Below, piece after piece: positions 23,805 through 35,893 of a stretch of 64,000 bases of DNA (position 1 is the stretch's first letter; each line of letters opens with the position of its first letter). This DNA is from Nymphaea colorata. Its lineage: Eukaryota; Streptophyta; Magnoliopsida; Nymphaeales; Nymphaeaceae. The translations under genes were made by a program, and so were the position numbers. The DNA lies in the NCBI RefSeq assembly GCF_008831285.2, contig NC_045145.1:4320723-4384722 (forward strand), given 5' to 3'. A model generated the notes under the pieces. The model made no database searches, was not told the DNA's origin, and worked only from the letters and a program-made list of their open reading frames with translations.

Positions 23805-24740
23805 CCACCATGATTGCAGTCCTCCTCTATGTCCACCATGATTGGTGGTCCTGCTGCTCCTACACTTGCAATGGCCCAATGGCAAACTTGGATTTCACCT
23901 ACAAGAGCAACGATAGGAAACACAAGTAAAAATTAATTCAATAAAACCTACACATATAAAAGGCTAAGTTGATTAATATAACCAATAAGCCGTTGGCTAG
24001 CTCCAACAGCCAGACTAGCTCATTCCTGCCCTCTTTAAATAATGAGGGCAGCTTCTCTTTGTGAATACATGTTTTTGTATTTGAATGTTTCCTTGTCTAT
24101 TCACCAAATTTATATAAATGTAAAAAGGTTGCAAGCACTTGAGCATGTACAAATACATGCTCAGAAAAGGAGGAACCAATTGGGGAAAAGCCAAAATCCA
24201 TCTCAACAGTATCATACATTATAATAATTTCAGACCCTTAGATGTCCCATGAGCAAAGAAAGTCACTGATCTAGCACTTCTGAACACACAATAAGGAACA
24301 ATGTTGATGGTTACATAAAATAGATACCCTTCCATCTCGGCTCCTTTTTCATACATACTGGTTTACATGCAATTCTTTAAGCTTAACCTTTGCAAACATG
24401 TGTAGGCAGGTGAACTCACAAACAAATATAATGCTTTAATTCAAAAATTATCCTTGATGGGCATGCATGCTGCTATGCTAGAGTGGAGCTAGCTATGTTA
24501 TATGGACACTTGCAAGAATTTGAAGGCAGTCATGTGTGTCAAGGAGATTTTATAAAATGTCAAGGAAATGTTATAACATTTTACCAGAACGAAATATGAA
24601 TCATGCTAATTCGTCACCAGAAGAGTCATCCTTATCTTCAAAACTACAAAAACACATCACCACAAGCAAACAACAATGTTAGTATATCATAAAAAACAAA
24701 AGGAATGAGCAAAATTTAACATTAAACAATGAACATCTTA

Positions 24741-26118
24741 CATTTCGCATGAGTTATCTTCATCACGAATCCAAGTATGTGTACAAACTAGTGCTTCAAC
24801 AGTTTTAGGAGTGGTTGAACATCGATAATCATTAATGATTCTTCCAACTGTACTGAATGAAGACTCAGATGCAACCATGGATATGAGGATTGCCAATATA
24901 TCTCGAGCCATTTTGGATAAAACTTTATATTTACTTTCATTTACCTTCCACCAATTTAATATATAGAACTTTTCATTAGGCCAAGGTCATTCTATTGGAT
25001 CAGTTAAATATGCTTTCATGGATCAGTTAAATATGCTTTCAGATCTGTATGAGGTACTTGAGGAGATACAGAACTCATGTAATATGTGAAGAAGACATCT
25101 CTTGAAAAAGCTGAAGGTCTCTCTTCTTCAAATTCCACATTGGGGTTGTTTGCATTTTCATTTTCTTCATTATTTGTTGCATACACATTTTTGTATTCAG
25201 CATACAATTCATGAAGACTTCTCTCTACTTTTCCATATTGTACCATTGCATTATGTTCATTTAAATTCTCAAGTACATACTTCAAACATCCCAATTCGGA
25301 CATGGAATCTAAGACAAATGCAATTGCAAAGAGGATATTGTAGTCATTTTTCCAATACTTGTCAAATTTTTCTTGCATTTTGACGGCTTTATGATCTTAT
25401 ATACATTGTCTGCCACACTATGTGTATGCAAATGGGTGCGTACCTTCTGTATTTCTTCAAAAACCACATTAGCTGTTACATTTCTGGTAGTGGAGAAGAT
25501 ATTTGTAATATTATAGAATAACTTCAAAAATTGGCACAAGGTAGTTGCATAAGACCATTCATCCTCAGAAGGTAAATTTATATAATTGGGATCCACAGAA
25601 GCCAAATGTTGAAATGCATCTTTGTAGAAAAATGCATCTCTCAACATGATATATGTAGAGTTCCATCGAGTTGGAACATCATATTATACCAATCAAGCCC
25701 ACTGTTCTTATACAATCCTTAAAGGAATGTAACCGCTTTGGTGATTCCTTTACATATTTGACACTTTCACGAACTTTTGAAATTGTATCATGCAGATCCT
25801 GCATACCATCTTGAACCATAAGATTTAGAATATGCGCACCACAGTGAATATGCAAATGTTGCCCTTGCATTGGAATAAAATGTCTTCTTCATAAGTTCAT
25901 TTTCAATGTAGTTATTGCACTATCATTTGTCAAACAATTGTCAGCAGTAATAGAAAATAACTTTGATTGAATGTTCCATTTAGAAATGCAATCTAATAAA
26001 GCCTCACACAAACTATTTGCATTATGTGGTGGAGGTACATATACAAAACTGAACATATGAGCATGCAACTTCCAATACCTATCAACATATTGCAGGTTTA
26101 TCCATTTACCTGCACGGG
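24741..26118 (-). pseudogene. hAT transposase (RICESLEEPER-type), truncated and frameshifted
   Basis: Read on the minus strand, blocks appear in family order: AGKWINLQYVDRYWKLHAH and FVYVPPPHNANSL (RNase H-like core), SITADNCLTNDSA, HCGAHILNLMVQDGMQDL with KVRESVKYVKESPKR, then the segments around LYAEYKNVYAT. The C-terminal dimerisation domain follows near 24990-24741 (WWKVNESKYKVLSKMARDIL, VASESSFSTVGRI, TPKTVEALVCTHTWI). The BED zinc finger and N-terminal part are missing. The frame changes near 25880, 25675, 25380 and 25010. Such proteins cut and paste hAT elements; RICESLEEPER members are also domesticated in plants, but this copy is plainly dead. Confidence 0.88.
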
Positions 26119-26262
26119 TCCCCCTCAAATCTTGACCGATAATAATAAAAATGCCCCAGTGTAATTGTCATGTTTAAAAACTCGAAAAAATCTATATTGA
26201 ATGGTAGATTGGATGTGAAAACATAAATATTTGACATTGATTGGAAAATGAATAGAAGAAGA

Positions 26263-27600
26263 CTAGACATAGAATTTCTTGAGGTGAAGGACATTAATAG
26301 GATCGACAAGTTCCACTCCATCAGCATGAATCTGTCGGTATGAATTATGGGGCAAGGCTTCATTAATAACATATGAGCCTTCCCACTTTGGTGCCCACTT
26401 ACCACGTGGTTGTCCTCTAAGGTATACTATCGATCGTAGAACCAAGTGATTTACTTTGAACTGTCTCTCAATAACTGACTTGGCAAATTGTCTAACCACC
26501 CTTTGGCGATAAGCTTCAGCGTGCTTGACCACTTTTTGCCTCTTTTCATCTAGCAAATCAAGTTGCATTAGTCTTTTCTGGTGATATTGATTTAAAGGAA
26601 GCTCTATCAGAGAAGCAAACTTCAAAGCGGGTTTCAACACATGTAATGGTAGAACCACTTCTGTTCCATACACTAGCTCTGCTGGAGTAGCATTTGTTGG
26701 AGTTCTCATAGTGGTGCGATATGCCCACAAAGCGTTATGCATCTTTTCATGCCAGTCCCTTCCTGTTTCTACTGTTCATTCCAGTATGCGGATCAGAATC
26801 TTATTGGTGGCCTCTGCTTGTCCATTACCTTGGGGGTAGTAAGGAGCTGAAAAATGATGCATGATGCGGTATTTACTGCACAACTGTCTCATCTTTTCAT
26901 TTTTAAAATGAGTCTCATTGTTAGATACTATATCGCGAGGGACTCCAAATCTGCAAAGAAGATGTTTGTGAATGATGGACACTACATTACGTCCTTCCAC
27001 TGTTCTGAGTGTGACGACTTCTACCCATTTGGTAAAATAGTCTTGTCATTAGAAGCTGTAGGGGATATTTGTTCAACCACGTCAAATGCCCATATTGAAA
27101 ATGGCCAAGGAGATGTCACCGAATGCAAGTGAGAGGCGGGGGCATGAATGACTGGAGCATGCAGTTGACATTCTTTGCATCTTTTGACGAATTGGTAACA
27201 ATTTTTTTTGCATAGTAGGCCAATAATATCCTGCTCGAATTATCTGTTTGGTGAGGGTTTGGTAACCAACATGGCCCCCACAGTCTCCTCTATGTGATTC
27301 TTCGATGACTTCATTCGCCTCATCTTCATCAAGGCACTGAGAGTATTCAGTACTAAATCCATGTCAGTATAACGCCCCTGCAAGAATAAAATATCTTGCT
27401 AACATACGCTGAATTGCTTTATGTTCATTCTTGGATATTCCAGCTGGGAATTCTCTGCTTTCAATGTACCTTTTGATATCATGGTGCCAAGGTGTACTCC
27501 CCTCTTGGATATGATGAACATGCGTCGTTGTTTCAAAAGCAGGGCGTTCCAATCTTCCAATCTCAAAAGAACAGATTGCTTCATTGGTTCGAAAGGTGAT
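26263..27600 (-). pseudogene. Tat-type integrase, broken
   Basis: N-terminal HHCC region: REFPAGISKNEHKAIQRML, then a degraded GDCGGHVGYQT-type stretch near 27290. The catalytic core is readable at 27000-26776: EGRNVVSIIHKHLLCRFGVP, IVSNNETHFKN (second Asp position altered, N for D in the usual SDNGTHF), and the final Glu block YYPQGNGQAEATNKIL. The C-terminal part (26742-26263) runs from ALWAYRTTMRTPTNATP to PKWEGSYVINEALP and LHLKKFYV. The frame is interrupted near 26775 and 27010-27350. No chromodomain is seen, as expected for this lineage. Confidence 0.85.
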
Positions 27601-27642
27601 AGTAGATCCTAAGCTCGCAAGGCCATCCTGAATAGGGTTACC

Positions 27643-27972
27643 TTATTTCTTTATGTGAGCCAGTTGTACTTCTTCAAACTGACAGATTAAAGAGGTAGAG
27701 ATCTCTTGATATGACACAAAATTTTCGTTTTTGACTTGCCATTCTCCATTCACTTGGTTTATAATAAGTTGAGAGTCACCGAAGACATGCACCCTTTTCA
27801 CTTGAAAACTCAATAAAGAACGAAGTCTTTGAATGAGGGCTTCATATTCAGCCATGTTATGGGTACATGAAAAATCGAACTTCAAAGAATATGAGATCAT
27901 TTCATCTTTTGGAGTGATAAGTAGGATGCCTATGCCTTCTCCCATCATGTTTCTGGATCCGTCAAAGTACAT
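27643..27972 (-). pseudogene. Second (archaeal-type) RNase H domain
   Basis: Begins MYFDGSRNMMGEGIGILL (first catalytic Asp in YFDGS), continues through HNMAEYEALIQRL (catalytic Glu) and VHVFGDSQLIINQVNGEW (catalytic Asp), so the three visible acidic residues are retained. Its position between the normal RNase H and integrase identifies it as the extra RNase H of Tat elements. The frame is open for 109 codons. Confidence 0.88.
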
Positions 27973-28083
27973 CTTTCATATTGGAACTGCTTCCAATCTT
28001 AATACGTGTTCGTTTGCAAACTCATCATTCATTCTGATTTCCTCATATTGGGGAAAGTCTGCTAACTGATCCGCAATTTCTTG

Positions 28084-28437
28084 TCATTTGATTGTCTTTT
28101 GGGACACATATTCAAAATCATATTGCATCAGTAGAACTTGCCACTTAACGAAGCGTCCATTAAGAAAGGGCTGTTCTAAGATGTACTTAAGAGGATTTAA
28201 CTTGGAGAGTATCTTGACCTCACAAGCTAACAAATAATGTCTCAGCTTCTGACACATCCAAACCAATGCTAGACAAGTTTTCTCTATTGGAGAGTACTCC
28301 TTCTCATACTGGACAAAAGTTTTGCTAATGTAATAAATTACATGCTCAATGCGACATCCTTCCTTATATTGTGCCAAAAAGCCACCACATGCTGACTCAT
28401 TTACTGTAATATAAAGCAGCAATGGTCTACCCAGCAC
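28084..28437 (-). pseudogene. Ty3/gypsy RNase H domain
   Basis: RNase H attached to reverse transcriptase. Visible blocks: LLLYITVNESACGGFLAQ, YYISKTFVQYEKEYSPIEKTCLALV (catalytic Glu), and KWQVLLMQYDFEY near the end. The first Asp of the usual L-Y-x-x-x-D-A-S pattern is replaced in this copy (TVNESA). Open for 117 codons, separated from reverse transcriptase by a short frame-disrupted segment at 28440-28610. Confidence 0.82.
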
Positions 28438-28614
28438 CAGGGGTCTTAGAATTGGCAGATTTAGAAGGTATTTCTTGATCTTTTCAAATGACTATTGGCA
28501 TTCAAAACCCCATTCAAACTTGGCACCTTTCCACAACAACTGGTTGAACGGTTCGCATCTCATGGCTATATTGAAAATGAATCGTCTGATAGACTGGATT
28601 CGCCCTTAAAAACT

Positions 28615-29670
28615 TCACAGTTCCCTAATACTGGTAGGTGGTGGCATATCCATGATTGCTTTAGCTTTGGTGAGATCCATCTCGATCCCCTTTTTACTGA
28701 CCATGGAACCCAAAAGTTTAACTGATTCAACTCTAAATACACATTTTTGAGGATTCAAATGAAACTTGTACTGTAAGAACCTCTCGAACACCTGGGCGAG
28801 AGTTTCAATGTGGTCTTCCCTCACTTTAGATTTAATCAATATGTCATCAATATATGCATCCACGATTTTGTGCATCTGATCATGGAAGATAGCGGCCATG
28901 GCTCTTTGATAAGTTGCTCCTGCGTTTTTCAACCCACATGGCATTACCGTATAATAGAAAGTGCCCTAGGGTGTAGTAAAAGTGGTCTTAGATTGATCAT
29001 TGACTGCTAATTTGATTTGGTTATAGCCCGAATATCCATCCATAAAAGAGAACATTGCATGTCCTGTGGTACTATCAACCAATCGATCGATGTTTGGAAG
29101 TGGATAATCATCTTTTGGCGTGGCTTTGTGCAGGTCTCGAAAGTCGATGCATAATCTGACTTTGTCATTTTTCTTGGGGACAACCACGATATTAGCCAAC
29201 CACCCTGGGTAATCGATGACACAAATGAATTTTGCCCTTAGTATGTCTTCTAATCCATCTTTTACAGGCTCTTCTAGTCGAGGATCAAGCTTGCACAACT
29301 TTTGTTTAACTGTCTTACAACTAGAATTTAAGGGCAAATGGTGTTCAACCAACTGGGGGTCTAAGCCTGACATATCTTCATAAGTACAAGCAAAAGCTTT
29401 TTGGTTGCTTATAAGAAAGTCTACCAATCTTTTTTTCTCGTTTACTGACAAACTGGTACCAATTTGACGGATTTTAGGATTCTCGTCAGTTTCAATATTA
29501 ATCTCTTCGATTGGATCATTAACCAATGATGATGGATGTTCTTGTTTCTGAATCTGAGTAAATTCCATTAACTCTGACTCGGGTATTATCATAGATTCTA
29601 TTTCACCGACTGCTTGTTTGACAAATCCTTTGTTGGGGCACTTCCGAGGAAAAAGAGGAAATTGAGACAT
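28615..29670 (-). pseudogene. Ty3/gypsy reverse transcriptase, one nonsense codon
   Basis: 29670-28966 holds the linker and the first half: DPRLEEPVKDGLEDIL, VVVPKKNDKVRLCIDFRDLH, ATPKDDYPLPNID and the SFMDGYSGYNQI palm motif. The frame stops at TAG (28968-28966) after FTTP, where the family has Trp; the same frame then continues through YYTVMPCGLKNAGATYQRAM and the catalytic DAYIDDILIKSK (YIDD intact) to 28615. The stop is a single TGG-to-TAG transition, so the domain is otherwise complete. Confidence 0.88.
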
Positions 29671-30327
29671 GTAGAATTATGACATTCTGTAAAGAGGAGG
29701 ATAAAGAGAAAATTGAACAAAATTAAAATTAATAACAAAGATTACTTTGTATTGCATATCGAAACGAAGTTCTTAGTTTATAGAGGGGGGTCCTCTCATA
29801 AGACCAGACAAAAAGAAGTTCAAGTTTACAAAATTCGTGGGAGGATTTGAAACAAAGGTGAACACTATCAGCCCGCAAGATCTTCTTCAAATTTCTTCAT
29901 GGTATCCCAGTCCCATGGTATTCATTTGAAAATGGATACTGATCGGCTGCAAGATGTCATCTTCATTTTTCCCGAGGTCACTGAACGGACGATAACCACC
30001 TTTGAGAGGTAACTGAAATTCCTTAGGGTTTTTCATGAAATGAACATATAAGGGATATTTTTGATAACTTGCACGATTGCTTGAAATAGTATGGGCACTC
30101 TCAGATGATTCGCCTATCTCCATGCTCTGCATCCATTCTTCCAAAGGTCCGTCCTTTGTTGTTCTTATGCTCGGTACATCTGCCGGATCAGTTGGCCTAG
30201 GGATCATGGGTTGCACCAACCTTTCGACCGGATCCTCAACACATACAGTGATGATTGGTGGACCAAAATTTCATTTGAGGCATTGATGAAGAGTGGATGG
30301 AATCCTTCGTACTTGGTAGATCCAAGG

Positions 30328-30891
30328 TCACCCCAAGAGCAAGTTATATGATGGTGGTACATCCACTACATGGAATACAATGCGATGACTAGTGTTTTCA
30401 ATGATCACGTTCCTGTCAATGGTACCTTTGCTGCTCATGCCTTGACCATCATATCCGTAGATCTTGATATCATCAGAGTGGTATTTGTCTTCACGAAACC
30501 CCAAAGCTTTGGCCGTAAGATCAGGACAAATATTTAAGCCGCTTCCTCCATCGATCAATACATGTGGCACAATCATCCCACTGACCTGGACGACAATGTA
30601 AAGAGCCTCTTCATGATAATAACCCCATTTTGAGAGATCCTTCTCTGAAAAAGTAACCGACTGGTCCTTAAAGGGGAGAATCCAATCTCCCTCAACCATA
30701 CGCTCTACCAAGGGGAGAACTTCACCCAAGTAGCCTGGGTCTTCGCCCAAAGAGTCATCTGATGATTCATCATTGCCACCTCGTAGGATGAAAGTCTTTG
30801 GGATTATTGGAAGTTTTTTTGGTGAACTTTCCACCTTGCTACTCATCATAACAATAAAATCCAGAGGTTTCTCACCTTGATCTGTCATCAT
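30328..30891 (-). pseudogene. Ty3/gypsy aspartic protease
   Basis: Open for 187 codons. The active-site loop reads VLIDGGSGLNICP, close to the ID[NG]GSSLN form usual in Tat elements, followed by the hydrophobic stretch RIVFHVVDVPPSYNLLLG near the end. It processes the element's polyprotein. The region between here and reverse transcriptase (29671-30327) is partly open (29887-30219) with no named domain. Confidence 0.78.
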
Positions 30892-30933
30892 GACTTTATG
30901 TAAACTGCTTTCATCACAAGGTCGAATGTGCTC

Positions 30934-32061
30934 CTATGGATGATATGGAAGTGGAGTGTTTGTGGTGATCATGGCCACTGCCGTCTTCCCATGGTCAGGA
31001 AATGGATTCCTCAACACCTCAAGGATGCTATGATCACCAATCTGGAGATCCTTGTTGACGAAGTCCTGGATAATATTTTTGTGGACAAAACAATCCTCAG
31101 TATCTTGACCAGGGGCCCGATGAAACTTACATAGTTTTTCTTTATTTCCTCCCATCATTTTCAAAGGCTCTGACATTTTTGGCAAGACGATGGTTCCCTT
31201 GGCAAGGAGATATTCTAGGATCTTCTCAAGGAACTGACTGAGAGGCGTGAATTTTCAGTTGTAACTCCAACGTGGGTGTTTATTTTTTCTTTCGTCATTG
31301 CCTTTGGGAAACTGCGTGTTCTTCTTGAGACTGACTTCTTTATCATGCTTATAACTATTGCCATTGTCCTTTCGAATGCCGGCATTAGCTATAAAGTGTA
31401 CAGGCAATTGTATTCTTCCTCCTTTCTTACCCTCTTCCTTGTACTTAGAAGCAATGATTCCATCAAAATTTCCCTCCTCAATTCCTTCCTCTATTGAATT
31501 TGCTTGTTCAATCAACTCAGCAAAGGTTTTGATCAAGGCGTTGCGGATGAGAATTTTTAAGAGTTGGGCAAGATTCTTCCTTATGAGTGACAAAGCTTGT
31601 GTTTTAGAAATGGGCTCCTTCATTTTGTTACATTGAATTCTCTATTTTTTGATGAATTCTCGAGCCTTTTCTCTTTGTTTCTGACGGAGACTGCAAATGG
31701 TACTGAGGATTGGAGTCATGAGAGCATTCTGCTCGAATCTTTCGACAAACATGTTAATCAACTTGTCAAATTCCTTGAGTTCGACTGAGTTGACATTTTC
31801 TTTGTACCACTATGCAGTGATGCCTTTAAGACTTTTTGGGAAATAGCGAAACAAAGCTCTGTTATTTGTCCAAATTTTGTAGCAATCGTTGAAGAAGGTT
31901 GAAAGATGAACATGCGGGCAGGTGGTTCCATCATATCTGACGAACTCCCTGGATAAGCATTTCACGTCCTCGTTTCCTTCAATACCAAGGTAATAATCTT
32001 CGCATGAATATGAGCGTTTTCCTTTCCCCCTCAGTTCGAGATTATTCATCATTTTGTCCAT
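30934..32061 (-). pseudogene. Ty3/gypsy gag core, broken by stops
   Basis: Retrotransposon gag homology: FRYFPKSLKGITA, a stop where Gln is expected, then WYKENVNSVELKEFDKLI and FVERFEQNALM, the characteristic F-x-x-S-L...W-Y pattern. Downstream come KTFAELIEQANSIEEG and, at 31185-30934, CKFHRAPGQDTEDCFVHKN, the C-terminal Cys/His-containing segment common in Tat gag proteins. Separate open stretches are 32061-31810, 31623-31255 and 31185-30934. Confidence 0.78.
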
Positions 32062-32297
32062 TTCATAGAAACTGCACTTAGTTGGACTTTCATTATCACT
32101 TGACTCGATTAATTCTGGCTTTGCCTTTTTCTTTTTGCCCTTGATCTGCTTTACTTTCTCTACCGAACTTTCACTGTCTGAGCTACTGTTAGGGATCTAT
32201 CTCCTTTTCTTTTTGCCCTTTTTGGTGGGCTTTCTCTTTCTTTTGGGTGTCTCTTCTGAACTTTCATTGGTGATAGGGTTAAGTGAGCTACTTTCCG

Positions 32298-32753
32298 TTA
32301 TAATTTCTTTTCCCTTCTTCCTTTTCTTTGTTGTCTTTTTCTTCTTGAGAGAAAGCAACATGAGTTTTTATTCCTTGCTAGTTGTTGAATCTGAGCCCAT
32401 ATCATATTCATCCCGATCTGTAGGAGAAGATTTGTTGTTTTTCTCATTCTCTTCTGCTTGGTAGCTTTTTCATTTTCTGGTTCTAGAGCAATCATCAAGG
32501 CCTTTTGTTCTTCTTGTTCCCTCAAGAATCGCTCCATGAACAACCGAAACATATGATAGCCTTCTGGCTCAATTGCTGGGAGACCAAGTGTTTCTGGCCT
32601 AAGCTCAGAAGATGAAGCCTCGTTCTGAGGAACCTGTTTAGCTTGCGATTTGGTTTCAACCATCTTGTGGACTTTCAAGTATTCACCTTGTGAGACATGA
32701 AAATGAAGAGTCATTGAAAGGAAATGATGACAAAATGAAGGTTCATATTGCAC
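32298..32753 (-). pseudogene. Gag N-terminal region, low-complexity
   Basis: Open for 151 codons on the minus strand, rich in Gln, Glu and Lys (RFLREQEEQKALMIALEPENE). It lies directly upstream of the gag core in the same element. 32062-32297 continues as lysine/serine-rich sequence with the frame disturbed. No named domain. Confidence 0.5.
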
Positions 32754-32946
32754 TAAGAGTTTTTAAAAGTTACAGCGAAAGAAAACACTAACAAAGATGA
32801 CAACAATTGAAGATGAAATAAGGAGTACAAAGTTGACAACATAAACTTTAAGGAAGTATGGATGGTGGTCAGTTGGCATCCCACCACTCGGCATATTCCT
32901 TCTTCACCACTTGGCTTGTGAACCAAGTATATGATATCTGTGTCTT

Positions 32947-34062
32947 CTATTCTTGTCGAGTTACTGCAAACAATGCCGCCCATTGAGGAGAACTAAGGTC
33001 GAATTCGGGAATAGCTCCGATTAGTGCATGCAAGGAAACCATCTTTTGTCTCTGAGAGAACTGTCTCATGCATCTATCAGCACAATAATAAACTATGAAA
33101 TAAGAGCCCAAGAGTGTGGTACGTTCATGATAATGATGAGTGTATCGAGGTGGGCTCTGACGATGGTCACAATAGTCCCAAATGATCTCATCTCCATCTA
33201 AGTGCTCAATCAAACGGCGGTATTGTTCTAAGACTGTCAATGTTCCATCACTATTCCTGAATAGACTGGCTTGGCGTCCCACATGCTTGAGGAACCACAA
33301 TTGCAGAGTATATGTGCATCCTTCTATGAAGTCGGTATCTTCAATAGTGAAGCGGGTGTGTCCGCAGTAGAGAAAGGCTAAGGCTGTCATTGCTACTGAC
33401 AAGTGTCGGGTACCACTATGTCTCCATATCCAAAAAAGTTGGGCAATACAGACATCTAAGAAGTCACTTCCATTGGTGAAAAGGGTCACTCCTACTGTGC
33501 AGAGCATCACACAATGTTTAATTCTCCTTATGGCTTTTCGAGGTAGGGTAGAAGGTTCAACATAGGCTCCAAATTTTTCATACAAAATTTTTCAAGTTGA
33601 TACTTTAGCACAAATGGTTTTCTACTAGGGGCCAAGTTTTTCTTCCAGTATGGCCTATAAGGTCATTTGAATTAACCTTAGTCGGGTTCGTGAGACATTG
33701 TTTCTCTAACGGTTCATTTGGTCACAGGTTGGGGTAGGAAGGTCTAGTATTTCAGCAAATTCATCTAGTAATATTGTCATTTCTTCCCATGGAATCCAAA
33801 AGGAGGAGGTCCTTGGGTTCCAACGCTCGGTGATTGCATGTACAAAATTTCCATCATCTGACTGCATTCCTCCGGCTGCCACTGTCTCTAGCCCACATTC
33901 TTCAAAGCATGAAGGAAACATCCAAGAGAGAAATGTAGGTGGATCGTTTGGGACCTTCCCCAAAGGTTTAGAATTAAGAGAAATGTAGGTGGATCGTTTG
34001 GGACCTTCCCCAAAGAGAATGTGGTCATAAGGGAAGGTGACACCACGTTGGAAAGAATGCAT
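32947..34062 (-). pseudogene. Extra ORF upstream of gag, plant-mobile-domain-like
   Basis: Two open pieces, 34062-33706 (118 codons) and 33585-32947 (212 codons), interrupted near 33600-33700. The first has RTSSFWIPWEEMTILLDEFAEILDLP, the second HLSVAMTALAFLYCGHTRFTIEDTDFIEGC. The layout (helical, Trp/Leu-rich, 'W..L..L' repeats, followed by LRNSDGTLTVLEQYRRL) resembles the plant-mobile-domain/DUF7745-type proteins found as ORF1 in Ogre-like elements. Its biochemical role is unknown. A 47-bp direct repeat at about 33930-34017 (AGAAATGTAGGTGGATCG twice) lengthens the first piece. The family call is by resemblance only. Confidence 0.55.
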
Positions 34063-35685
34063 CTTGAATGATGACTCTAAAAGACAAAGATTTGAATTAG
34101 TGAAAAAGATTGACTAGGTTGACAAAGACAATATGAAATAGAGGTACATAATGAGGTTGAAAAACATCATACTAGGTTTTATGCACATCCATATGTCATT
34201 TGAAATAATTTTTTTTTTAAAAGATTGGTATAGGGACCTGATTGAGATAATTTTATGTCATGAGAGTCCAATGTCAAGTTATGCTTATATACCTTAGCCA
34301 AATAGCTTAGTACAAGCATAGATACTTCCTTAAGCAACTAAGGGTAGGGTTCATCAACTTCTTCTTAATCACTCGTCGATATATCACAAAGTACTACTCA
34401 TAGTACTAACGAGGGGGCTTTTCCGCCCAAGGTGTGGTCTAGCTGTAAGACTTAGTCTTGTGCTACCGCCAAAGGCCAAGCTCGGCAACATGCTGATCAG
34501 GACAAATAAGTATAAGAAATTTTGAAATAAGAGAAATCATGTATAATGAGTTGTCTCAAATGAAATGTTCCCTAGAATAATGATTAAAATAAATAGAAGA
34601 GCAAACATTGTTTTCAAACAACTCTTAAATTGAAGAGGATTGTATTTGATACTAGATCTAAGTGAACATGATTGATCATTTTCAATTGGTCTTATGTGCA
34701 AGGAAGCAAACACAATCACCAAGTAATGCAACAAAGTGCCAATGGAGTCAAGGTCAAAATAGAGGACATGTTTTATCATTGGCAATATATGAGATGTTCA
34801 AGTTAGTAAAATGCACCAATTATAACCATAGTCAAACGATGATGGGTCCCCAAAATTTTTGGTTTTAGTTTGCTCTAGAAAAATAAGTTTTGTTTTGAAA
34901 ATAAGAGAAAAAGGGGCTCGCCCATCGGTACGAGGATCGACTATTCCCGGCGCCTTTACCGGGGGTAATCAATCCAATGGCTATATCTATTATTGATGCA
35001 TTTTATTTTGGCTTAAACAATTTTTTCATTCTATATGCGGTATATAAAAATATGGAAAGTTCGATGTTTCAAACTTTTCAAAAAATTCTTGAAGAATTGC
35101 TTGGGAATGTAAAACATTTTGAGGGAAACTAGAGTTTGGAAATCTTTGTAGATATCACTTGGAAAGCTTGGGAAATTACTTTGAAGTCATTTTAGTGTTC
35201 TCTTAAAACTTTAAGTAGGCCTGAGATTTTGCTCTAATTCAGTTACCACCTATTTAGAGCTCCATCTCATCTTTCTTAAATTCTATTAGAGATGTGATTG
35301 TGTTCATTTGTGATATTGAGTGGAAGTGAATGCATGAATGCATTGATCCTAAGATGAATGAAAGAAAAATAACTCATTCCTACCACAACATTCATCTAAG
35401 GCATTCCTACCATAACATACATCTAAGATTTTTGTTTTTAGAGTTATCATATATAAGAAAGAAAAGTTTTTGAAAATGGATTGGGGTTGTAGACCATCAA
35501 ACATTGGGTCATTACTTGAGTTGTGGTTTTAATGAAGTCGATAAATAAAAATGATCTTAGAGAAAGAAATGTCCAAAAGAATGCAAAAGATAAGATACTT
35601 GATCGTGAGAAAATTTAAAGAAGGAGAGAGAGAAAGAGGTCTTGAAGATTACAAAATCAAATATCTAAAAGAAAGAGAGATATGC

Positions 35686-35688
<3 letters not shown>

Positions 35689-35774
<86 letters not shown>
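35689..35774. repeat. TA microsatellite, about 86 bp
   Basis: Uninterrupted TA dinucleotide run. Reading frames across it (Ile-Tyr repeats) are artefacts. Confidence 0.98.
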
Positions 35775-35779
<5 letters not shown>

Positions 35780-35839
35780 TGTACATGAAGGCATTTGACT
35801 TGAAGGGGGAAAAAGATTCTAGAGAGAGAAAGTAGGAGA

Positions 35840-35842
<3 letters not shown>

Positions 35843-35890
<48 letters not shown>
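35843..35890. repeat. AT microsatellite, about 48 bp
   Basis: Second uninterrupted AT run, 70 bp after the first, separated by a non-repetitive stretch. Confidence 0.98.

Positions 35891-35893
<3 letters not shown>

Larger units (their letters stand above)
22861..26118 (-). mobile_element. hAT transposon remnant, 5' truncated
   Basis: The 3' end (low coordinate) begins TAAGGCTGGGCATCGGGCCGGG, a terminus style common in plant hAT elements with GC-rich subterminal repeats. About 1.9 kb of noncoding sequence follows (with a tandem repeat at 23564-23804), then a transposase relic up to 26118. The other end is missing: the coding sequence is cut in its first half and joins directly to the polypurine tract of the Ty3/gypsy element. 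The candidate 8-bp target site next to the terminus (GTTGTTAC, 22853-22860) cannot be paired for that reason. Confidence 0.75.
26119..34080 (-). mobile_element. Ty3/gypsy retrotransposon, Tat/Ogre-like lineage, decayed
   Basis: On the minus strand the order is: extra ORF upstream of gag, gag, protease, reverse transcriptase, RNase H, a second archaeal-type RNase H, integrase. The dual RNase H between reverse transcriptase and integrase is diagnostic of the Tat branch, and an ORF ahead of gag is typical of Ogre-like members. Downstream of the integrase stop, a polypurine tract AGATTTGAGGGGGA (about 26119-26132) should precede the 3' LTR, but hAT coding sequence begins there instead. I could not define the 5' LTR; if present it lies between 34.1 and 37.3 kb. 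Many in-frame stops show that it is inactive. Confidence 0.85.

Noticed and set aside
31276-31497. Hydrophobic plus-strand frames within the Tat element (also 32135-32464)
   Set aside because: They are antisense shadows of the lysine/glutamate-rich gag and linker regions.
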